This document shows positions 1 through 6,183 of a DNA stretch of 6,183 bases, piece by piece. Each line of letters opens with the position of its first letter. The first letter of the stretch is position 1. Under the pieces are notes generated by a model, which worked only from the letters and a program-made list of their open reading frames with translations, ran no database searches and was not told where the DNA came from. The stretch is from an uncultured Candidatus Nemicrothrix sp. (GTDB lineage Bacteria; Actinomycetota; Acidimicrobiia; Acidimicrobiales; Acidimicrobilacustridaceae), in contig CAIKHC010000209.1 of the NCBI GenBank assembly GCA_903827085.1, positions 1-6,183 of the forward strand, given 5' to 3'. The position numbers and the translations under genes are program-made.

Positions 1-1298
<1,298 letters not shown>

Positions 1299-1339
1299 GG
1301 CGGTCGTTGGAGACCCCGTCGCTCTCTTCGATATCTCCT

Positions 1340-1343
1340 GGAG
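1340..1343 (+). promoter_or_regulatory. Shine-Dalgarno of frr
   Basis: GGAG lies 7 bases before the ATG at 1351, in the 52-base gap after pyrH. It decides the start: the in-frame GTG/ATG-type codons further upstream overlap pyrH and encode nothing RRF-like, and the in-frame ATG at 1363 has no Shine-Dalgarno at suitable spacing. Confidence 0.75.
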
Positions 1344-1350
1344 TGTTCCG

Positions 1351-1920
1351 ATGACATCAGAGATGGCCGATCTGCTCCTTGCAGAAACCGTCGAGAAAAT
1401 GAAGAAGGTCGTTTCGCACACGCGTGCGGACTTCTCCTCAATCCGCACCGGTCGTGCTGCACCCGCGCTCGTCGAAAAGATTCCGGTCGACTACTACGGC
1501 TCTGAAGTGCCGTTGCAGCAGATCGCTGGCTTCAACGTTCCTGAAGCGCGTCAGTTGCTCATCACGCCGTATGACAAAGGTGCCATTGGCGCGATCGAGA
1601 AGGCGTTGCAGCAGTCCGACCTCGGTCTCAATCCGAGCAACGACGGAATCTCGATTCGTCTTTCGTTTCCTCCCCTCACGGGCGAGCGTCGCAAGGAACT
1701 CGTGAAGGTCGTCAAGAACATGGCCGAAGACGGAAAGATTGCTTTGCGCAATCAGCGTCGTTCGACTCGCCAGGAACTTGAAGCGCTTGAGAAAGGCGGC
1801 GACCTTTCGAAAGATGAACTTGAACGTGCCGAAAAGGAACTCGACAAAATCATCCACAGCCACGAAGCCGAAATTGGCGACGCGTTGGGTGCCAAAGAAA
1901 CCGAGTTGATGGAGGACTGA
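1351..1920 (+). CDS. frr: Ribosome recycling factor (RRF)
   Basis: RRF works with EF-G to split the post-termination ribosome into subunits and free the mRNA. The ATG at 1351 gives 189 residues, against about 185 for the family. The first part of the three-helix bundle reads MKKVVSHTRADFSSIRTGRA. The beta domain follows with VDYYGSEVPLQQIA (46-59), VPEARQLLITPYD (63-75), and DLGLNPSNDG then IRLSFPPLTGERRKELVK (90-119). The conserved arginine-rich RNQRR is at 133-137. The last helix is charged and ends KETELMED. A longer reading frame starts at 1249, but its extra 34 residues overlap pyrH and do not resemble RRF. A start at 1363 would give exactly 185 residues but lacks a ribosome binding site. 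The gene's last codons carry the Shine-Dalgarno of cdsA, and its stop overlaps the cdsA start by one base. Confidence 0.97.
   Translation: MTSEMADLLLAETVEKMKKVVSHTRADFSSIRTGRAAPALVEKIPVDYYGSEVPLQQIAGFNVPEARQLLITPYDKGAIGAIEKALQQSDLGLNPSNDGISIRLSFPPLTGERRKELVKVVKNMAEDGKIALRNQRRSTRQELEALEKGGDLSKDELERAEKELDKIIHSHEAEIGDALGAKETELMED
1911..1915 (+). promoter_or_regulatory. Shine-Dalgarno of cdsA inside the end of frr
   Basis: GGAGG occurs within the last codons of frr, 4 bases before the overlapping ATG at 1920. The spacing is a little short but the match to anti-Shine-Dalgarno is strong. It supports 1920 as the true cdsA start, which means the long N-terminal extension is translated. Confidence 0.7.
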
Positions 1921-2579
1921 TGGCTTCCGACGATATGTCCCGCGAACCGAGAGCACCTGGTGATCCTGAAGAGGTTCGGATCATCACCGCCGATGAAATC
2001 GCCGAAGCTTCGAACCGTCCCGATGTGGCCACTCGACTTCCTGAGCGTGAACTTCCGCCGCCTCCGCCGCCGGTCATGAATGTGGGACCGCCAACGGGCG
2101 AACACGAAATGCCGCACTGGACCGAACCGGCAACCGGTCAGGTTCCTGCCGTCGTCATTGGCGACAATCCTGTCGATGAGGACCGTGCGTCAATGGCCGA
2201 CACACCGCGTTGGCGCAGTGAGCACGACACCACAGATCACGGAGACCTTCTCGCCGATCTCGCGGCGTCGGAACCCGAAGAAGTAGTGGTCGAACGCCTT
2301 GGGGCGCTCGACACCGACGAACGCATTTCTGACGAGGCGTATCTCAACTTCGACGATGTCGAACTCGACCCGCAACCTCGTCGTCGCGGTGCGCGCCGTG
2401 GTCGATCTGCTCGCGCGTCGCGTGGGGACGTCGATCCATTGTCTGCGATCCTGCTTCCGCCCGATCTTGTTGGCCCGTCTAGCGCGGCGCCACCTCCGCC
2501 TCCATCTGCTGAGCGCGCCGAACGCGTGCAAACGCCGAACGATGGCGAAACGGCGGCGGCCGCCTCGAAGTCGCGCAAC
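1920..2579 (+). other. Segment encoding the disordered, proline- and charge-rich N-terminal extension of CdsA
   Basis: About 220 codons precede the first membrane segment. The composition shifts along it: mixed charge (1-45), a six-proline run (46-51), an acidic part with many Asp and Glu (about 101-150), a basic patch PRRRGARRGRSARA starting at residue 153, a five-proline run (191-195), and an alanine-rich lead-in to the membrane. There is no signal peptide, no cysteine and no hydrophobic segment, so it probably lies in the cytoplasm. The frame is uninterrupted and its base usage resembles its neighbours, so it is unlikely to be a spurious upstream fusion. Confidence 0.8.
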
Positions 2580-3380
2580 GTCCCGATAGCTGCTGCTGTC
2601 GGTATCGGGATGGCGATTGTGGCGGCTCTGTTGTTCAAAGCTGGTCCCGTGCCGGTGCTACTTCTCATTGAAGTAGTCCTTGTCGCTGCAGGTTTTGAAT
2701 ACTTCGGGGCAATGCAAAAGAGTGGGTTCCGTCCCGCAACATTGCTTGGTCTTGCGGCAATTGCAGCGTTACCGCTTGCGGCGTACTGGAAGGGCGAGTC
2801 AGCGATTCCCGCGATCATCTTCCTCACGTTCCTCTTCGGCATCGTTTGGTACCTGAGCAGCGCCAGTGGTCGTGCTCGTCCCACTGCCAATCTCGGTGTC
2901 ACCCTGATCGGTGTTGTTTGGGTCGGCGTCTTTGGAAGTTTCGCCGCCCTGATCGTCGACATTCCTACTCAAGGCGTGAGCATCCTTCTTGTTGCTGTCG
3001 TTGCGGCAGTAGCCACCGACGTTGGTGGATTCTTCTTCGGTCGGGCGATGGGAAGAAGTCCGTTGAGCGCGATCTCTCCGAACAAGACCGTCGAAGGTCT
3101 GGTCGGTGGAATGGCTGCAACGGTCTTTGCTATGTTCGTTTTTGTCGTCGTGCTTGGCGTGAGTTCGCTGGGTGTAGGCAAGGCGCTAGTTCTTGCCGTC
3201 GTCCTCGCCGTCGTGGCGCCACTAGGCGATTTGGCCGAGTCCATGTTCAAGCGTGACCTTGGCCTGAAGGACATGGGCTCACTCATCCCCGAACACGGCG
3301 GTCTCCTCGATCGATTTGATGCGCTGCTATTCGTCCTCCCCACGACCTATTACTTGGTGAGAATTCTCGGATTGGGCTGA
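1920..3380 (+). CDS. cdsA: Phosphatidate cytidylyltransferase (CDP-diglyceride synthetase) with long N-terminal extension
   Basis: This integral membrane enzyme makes CDP-diacylglycerol from CTP and phosphatidic acid, the branch point for all major phospholipids. The catalytic part is residues about 221-486, with some eight or nine hydrophobic segments (for example near 221-240, 243-261, 294-312, 323-346, 352-372, 395-413, 420-436 and 466-483). Family landmarks are TDVGGFFFGR at 366-375, SPNKTVEG at 386-393, and the full CDS family signature at 441-467: SMFKR, then KD, then PEHGG and DRFD with all invariant positions present. Residues 1-220 are extra. They are hydrophilic and probably disordered, with a proline run (46-51), an acidic stretch (about 101-150), an arginine-rich patch (154-168) and a second proline run (191-195). 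The protein is 486 residues long, against roughly 270-310 usually. I recognise no domain in the extension. The start overlaps the frr stop. Confidence 0.96.
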   Translation: MASDDMSREPRAPGDPEEVRIITADEIAEASNRPDVATRLPERELPPPPPPVMNVGPPTGEHEMPHWTEPATGQVPAVVIGDNPVDEDRASMADTPRWRSEHDTTDHGDLLADLAASEPEEVVVERLGALDTDERISDEAYLNFDDVELDPQPRRRGARRGRSARASRGDVDPLSAILLPPDLVGPSSAAPPPPPSAERAERVQTPNDGETAAAASKSRNVPIAAAVGIGMAIVAALLFKAGPVPVLLLIEVVLVAAGFEYFGAMQKSGFRPATLLGLAAIAALPLAAYWKGESAIPAIIFLTFLFGIVWYLSSASGRARPTANLGVTLIGVVWVGVFGSFAALIVDIPTQGVSILLVAVVAAVATDVGGFFFGRAMGRSPLSAISPNKTVEGLVGGMAATVFAMFVFVVVLGVSSLGVGKALVLAVVLAVVAPLGDLAESMFKRDLGLKDMGSLIPEHGGLLDRFDALLFVLPTTYYLVRILGLG

Positions 3381-3410
3381 TCCCGCGGGGAATCACGCAC
3401 CCTCTCTCGG

Positions 3411-3423
3411 TAGGCTGAATCTC
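3411..3423 (+). promoter_or_regulatory. Candidate -10 element for a leaderless dxr transcript
   Basis: TAGGCT at 3411-3416 fits the actinobacterial -10 pattern TANNNT. It is followed by 7 bases and then the dxr ATG, so transcription would begin at or one base before the start codon. The 43-base gap has no Shine-Dalgarno near the ATG, which fits a leaderless mRNA. No convincing -35 hexamer was found at 16-18 bases upstream, and this is common for such promoters. Confidence 0.5.
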
Positions 3424-4620
3424 ATGTCACTGACCCGTGTTGCTCTCGCCGGTTCCACTGGCTCGATCGGCACGCAGGCGCTCGAGGTCATCGAAGCCGA
3501 AGCTGACCGTTTCGAACTCAGCGCTATCGGGGCCACAGGCCGCCAGCCTGAAGTGATCATCGAACAAGCCCGTCGCTATCGCCCCTCGGTGGTAGCGATT
3601 AGCGATCCCGAGGCAGCGCGCTCGATTGCAGCGGAACTCCCAGGTATCGAAGTTCGGGCTGGGGCCGATGCAATGGCGAGCCTCGCGCTCGATGCCGATG
3701 TTGTTGTCAACGGTGTCGTCGGGTTTGCCGGTCTGTCGGTAACTCTGGCAACGCTCGAGGCCGGTCGACGTCTCGCCTTGGCGAACAAAGAGTCACTCAT
3801 TGCCGCGGGCCCAGTCGTGCAGATGGCGCGCCGTACGCCCGGTGCCGAGCTCATTCCTGTCGACAGCGAACATGGCGCGATCCATCAATGTCTTCGTGCC
3901 GCCGACAGCAAGAACCGCGTAGCTCGATTACTGCTCACCGCGAGCGGTGGACCATTCCGTGGTCGAACTGCTGACGATCTCGCAAATGTCACGATTGAAA
4001 ACGCCCTCGCCCACCCGACGTGGAGCATGGGTCCAAAGATCACTATCGACTCTTCGACACTGATGAACAAGGGTCTCGAAGTCATCGAAGCCCATGAACT
4101 CTTCGGAACACCTGCAGGCGATGCGGGCTACGGCATCGGTTTCGACGACATCGATGTCGTGGTGCACCCGCAATCGATTGTGCACTCCATGGTTGAGTTC
4201 ACCGACGCGTCAACCATCGCCCAGCTTTCGACTCCCGATATGCGCTTACCGATTGGTTATGCGTTGGCGTGGCCCGATCGTATTTCCACACCATTCGGAA
4301 GAATCGACTGGACCACCCTTGGCCGTCTCGATTTTGAACCACCTGATCTCGAAGCGTTCCCGTGTCTCGCCCTTGCCTACGCTGCGGGTCGCGCAGGCGG
4401 CACCGCGCCGGCATGGATCAGCGCTGCCAACGAGGTTGCGGTTGAAGCATTCCTCGAAGGTCAGATCGCTTGGCGCGACATTGCCGCAGTTATTGCTGCC
4501 ACTCTCGATCGGCACGACGGTGCCCCGGCAACCGATGTGGCTGCAGTCATCGATGCCGACTCGCAGGCCCGACGTAGTGCTCATGAAGAACTCAACTCTT
4601 TCGCTTCGGTGGTGCGCTGA
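3424..4620 (+). CDS. dxr: 1-deoxy-D-xylulose 5-phosphate reductoisomerase (Dxr/IspC)
   Basis: Dxr converts DXP to 2-C-methyl-D-erythritol 4-phosphate with NADPH and a divalent metal, the committed step of the non-mevalonate isoprenoid pathway and the target of fosmidomycin. The 398 residues match the family. The NADPH-binding GSTGSIG is at 10-16 and NGVVGFAGL at 96-104. ALANKESLIAAG is at 118-129. The metal ligands lie in PVDSEH (D147, E149) and in NKGLEVIEAH (E219). SGGPFR (174-179) and the flexible loop AHPTWSMGPK (196-205, with W200 over the active site) bind the substrate. VVVHPQSIVHSMV at 245-257 and PDMRLPI at 271-277 follow, with ISAANEVAVEAFL in the C-terminal helical domain. About nine extra residues are inserted after HELFG (roughly 229-240). 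A weak Shine-Dalgarno and a good -10 suggest leaderless translation. The stop overlaps the next start. Confidence 0.98.
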   Translation: MSLTRVALAGSTGSIGTQALEVIEAEADRFELSAIGATGRQPEVIIEQARRYRPSVVAISDPEAARSIAAELPGIEVRAGADAMASLALDADVVVNGVVGFAGLSVTLATLEAGRRLALANKESLIAAGPVVQMARRTPGAELIPVDSEHGAIHQCLRAADSKNRVARLLLTASGGPFRGRTADDLANVTIENALAHPTWSMGPKITIDSSTLMNKGLEVIEAHELFGTPAGDAGYGIGFDDIDVVVHPQSIVHSMVEFTDASTIAQLSTPDMRLPIGYALAWPDRISTPFGRIDWTTLGRLDFEPPDLEAFPCLALAYAAGRAGGTAPAWISAANEVAVEAFLEGQIAWRDIAAVIAATLDRHDGAPATDVAAVIDADSQARRSAHEELNSFASVVR

Positions 4621-6152
4621 TGACAACCTCTTCAATTCCAAACGACACTGAGCAGGGAGATTCAGGCGAATCTCCTCGCCCGTCCCTCCTCGAGCGGATA
4701 TTTGGCAACCAATTCGTTCTGCTCGGACTTCTTCTGACGCTGCTGGGTTGGGTTGCACTTACTCGTATCTGGTTGTTCGTCTTGATTGTCGCCATCGTTG
4801 CGTCGGTATTTCTGCACGAAATGGGCCATTTCCTTATGGCGAAACGCAATGGCATGAAAGTGACGGAGTTCTTCATTGGCTTCGGCCCGCGCGTGTGGTC
4901 GTTCCGTCGCGGTGAAACTGAATACGGTCTCAAACTCGTTCCCGCCGGCGCATATGTCCGGATCATCGGCATGCATGGCCTCGAAGAAATCGACGAGTCC
5001 GTTGAAGAAACTCGCACCTACCGAGCGCAGTCCTATTGGCGACGCATGCCAGTAGTTCTCGCGGGCCCGGTGGTGAATATCGTTCTGGGTCTCGTGCTGC
5101 TGGTTGTGGTGTTCGCCGGGTTTGGGCATCCGGCCAAAGACAAGTGGAAGGTCGACACCGTCTCATCGGGTTCTGCCGCTGCGAACGCGGGACTCCAACC
5201 GGGCGATCAAATCATTGCGTTCAACGGACAGCCCGTTGGCGCATTCGACGATTTCACGAGCATCGTGCGCGCGCAAGGCGGTTCCGCTGGCGAGCTCACA
5301 GTGCAACGTGGCGATGAACAACTCTCCCTACCTACAAAAATCGGTTGGTCTCTGAACGCCGACGGCGCACGTACGCTCCAGCCGCTGGTTCCCGGAGATC
5401 GGGTCACGAAGGTTGGCGAGGTTTCGGTGTCGTCGTATGCCGAGATGCAGGCCGCACTTCAACGAGTCATTGGTCCAGTCACGATCACATTCGATCGCAA
5501 TGACCGTGCGTTCACGACAACAGTCGATGGGCCCATCGCAATGCCAGTCGATGGGTACCGCGGATTTCTCGGCGTGAGCCCTGGTTCGGTGATTGTGCAT
5601 GCCGGGATCGTTGAAGCAACGGGCCAAGCCGTCGGAGCATTCGGTGACACGGTTGTCGGCTCGGTCCAAGGAATGGGCCGCATCTTCTCGCCTTCCGGGA
5701 TCAGCAAGTTGGCTTCTCAGGTGGCCAATGGTGGATCTTCGGACGCAACTTCTGATTCATCGGTCGAGCCGGTGAACTCAGGATCGGGGAGTTCTTCGGG
5801 TTCGAGCTCATCGACCTCTTCAAACCTCGATCGTCCTATGTCGCTTCTTGGCATCGTGAACGTCGGTACCCAACTCGGTGAGCAGGCGGGCTGGGCCGGA
5901 GTTCTTGCGCTGCTCGCGACAGTCAACATTTTCCTCGGCCTCATCAACCTCGCACCGATTCTGCCGTTCGACGGTGGCCACATCGCCGTCGCGACCTACG
6001 AAGAGATTCGCACTCGTATTTCCGGCAAGGCCTATCGGGTGAACATGGCGAAACTCATGCCCGTCACCTACATCGTGGTCTTGCTCATGGTCGGGCTCTT
6101 TGCGTCCTCGCTGTATCTCGATGCCGTGGACCCCGTAAAACTCTCGCCGTAG
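4620..6152 (+). CDS. rseP: Site-2 family intramembrane zinc metalloprotease, RseP/Rip1 type
   Basis: The family cleaves membrane proteins, typically anti-sigma factors already cut outside the membrane, to release stress sigma factors. The zinc motif HEMGH is at 66-70, in a membrane segment preceded by a further hydrophobic stretch (about 31-47). GFGPRVWSFRRGETEYGLKL (87-106) is the usual conserved re-entrant-loop region. A second membrane segment lies near 143-168. Two PDZ-like regions follow: about 176-235 (GLQPGDQIIAFNGQPV) and a weaker one about 251-300 (PGDRVTKVGEVSVSSYAEMQ). Next is a Gly/Ser-rich linker (371-402), then RPMSLLGIVNVG. The third zinc-ligand segment is NLAPILPFDGGHIAVATYEE (443-462, D451), and the last membrane helix is about 480-499. 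The C-terminus resembles mycobacterial Rip1. Length is 510 residues against about 400-450 usually. A short hydrophilic N-tail (1-30) is probably cytoplasmic. The actual substrates are not visible here. Confidence 0.96.
   Translation: MTTSSIPNDTEQGDSGESPRPSLLERIFGNQFVLLGLLLTLLGWVALTRIWLFVLIVAIVASVFLHEMGHFLMAKRNGMKVTEFFIGFGPRVWSFRRGETEYGLKLVPAGAYVRIIGMHGLEEIDESVEETRTYRAQSYWRRMPVVLAGPVVNIVLGLVLLVVVFAGFGHPAKDKWKVDTVSSGSAAANAGLQPGDQIIAFNGQPVGAFDDFTSIVRAQGGSAGELTVQRGDEQLSLPTKIGWSLNADGARTLQPLVPGDRVTKVGEVSVSSYAEMQAALQRVIGPVTITFDRNDRAFTTTVDGPIAMPVDGYRGFLGVSPGSVIVHAGIVEATGQAVGAFGDTVVGSVQGMGRIFSPSGISKLASQVANGGSSDATSDSSVEPVNSGSGSSSGSSSSTSSNLDRPMSLLGIVNVGTQLGEQAGWAGVLALLATVNIFLGLINLAPILPFDGGHIAVATYEEIRTRISGKAYRVNMAKLMPVTYIVVLLMVGLFASSLYLDAVDPVKLSP
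5730..5825 (+). repeat. Low-complexity Gly/Ser-rich linker in the RseP-type protease
   Basis: Codons 371-402 encode a stretch made mostly of serine with some glycine and threonine, ending SGSGSSSGSSSSTSSN. The DNA uses varied serine codons (tca, tct, agt, agc, tcg), so it is a protein-level low-complexity linker and not a simple DNA tandem repeat. It sits between the PDZ part and the RPMSLLG motif before the next membrane segment, probably on the outer face of the membrane. Confidence 0.8.
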
Positions 6153-6183
6153 CCCTAACTTCATCACCTTGATCGAGCTTTAC
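6153..6183. other. Non-coding tail after the protease gene, cut by the window edge
   Basis: Thirty-one bases follow the TAG stop. No hairpin followed by a T run, no tRNA and no start codon with a Shine-Dalgarno is visible. TTGATC at 6169-6174 could be a -35-like hexamer for the next gene, but any -10 would lie outside the window. In related genomes ispG (gcpE) commonly comes next. Confidence 0.3.

Noticed and set aside
2237..2962. Long minus-strand open frame (241 codons) opposite cdsA
   Set aside because: It is antisense to a well-identified gene. The translation is Arg/Ser/Ala/Thr-rich without a motif, as expected from the complement of G+C-biased codons, and there is no start signal.
3389..3410. 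ECF sigma-factor promoter (GGAAT followed by CGGT) upstream of dxr, which would link it to the envelope-stress protease
   Set aside because: The spacing between GGAATC and CGG is about 13 bases, too short for the usual 15-17, and the -10 half is not a clear CGTC/CGTT.
3381..3423. Terminator between cdsA and dxr
   Set aside because: CCCGCGGGG is a compact palindrome at 3382-3390, but its stem has no adequate loop and no T run follows, so an intrinsic terminator is not supported.
4094..4651. Plus-strand open frame (185 codons) inside dxr in another frame
   Set aside because: dxr is intact across the whole stretch with conserved active-site motifs. The alternative protein has no recognisable domain and its composition is typical of a shifted frame.
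4246..4758. Minus-strand open frame spanning the dxr-rseP junction
   Set aside because: It runs across two confirmed genes, has no ribosome binding site, and its product resembles no family I know.

Overview
The window is a compact, entirely plus-strand run of housekeeping genes: tsf (3' part only), pyrH, frr, cdsA, dxr and an RseP/Rip1-type site-2 protease gene. Nearly every base is coding. The only gaps are about 52 bases before frr, about 43 bases before dxr, and the last 31 bases of the window. No RNA gene, mobile element, CRISPR array, attachment site or convincing terminator was found.

The organism looks like an actinobacterium. G+C is roughly 55-60 % by eye. There is no uppS between frr and cdsA, where Proteobacteria and Firmicutes usually have it. 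The protease matches mycobacterial Rip1 closely at its C-terminus. The very high G+C of Mycobacterium or Streptomyces is absent, and so is the rlmN gene often found between cdsA and dxr there. A lower-G+C lineage such as Acidimicrobiia would fit, but this is inference and not proven.

Layout: bases 1-567 encode the end of elongation factor Ts. Bases 567-1298 encode UMP kinase, starting inside the tsf stop codon. Bases 1351-1920 encode ribosome recycling factor, preceded by a clear Shine-Dalgarno. Bases 1920-3380 encode CDP-diglyceride synthetase with an unusual hydrophilic N-terminal extension of about 220 residues. After a short gap holding a likely leaderless promoter, bases 3424-4620 encode DXP reductoisomerase. 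Bases 4620-6152 encode the membrane protease, starting inside the dxr stop codon.

The first three genes serve translation and pyrimidine nucleotide supply. cdsA makes CDP-diacylglycerol for phospholipids, dxr commits carbon to isoprenoids (including the lipid carrier of cell-wall synthesis), and the protease carries out intramembrane proteolysis, typically of anti-sigma factors, in envelope stress signalling. The block is therefore conserved growth and envelope machinery, probably read as one or two transcripts. I found no sign of a wholly new system. The points worth a second look are the CdsA extension, the promoter in front of dxr, a short insertion in Dxr that repeats a PyrH peptide, and the two-PDZ, serine-linker build of the protease.
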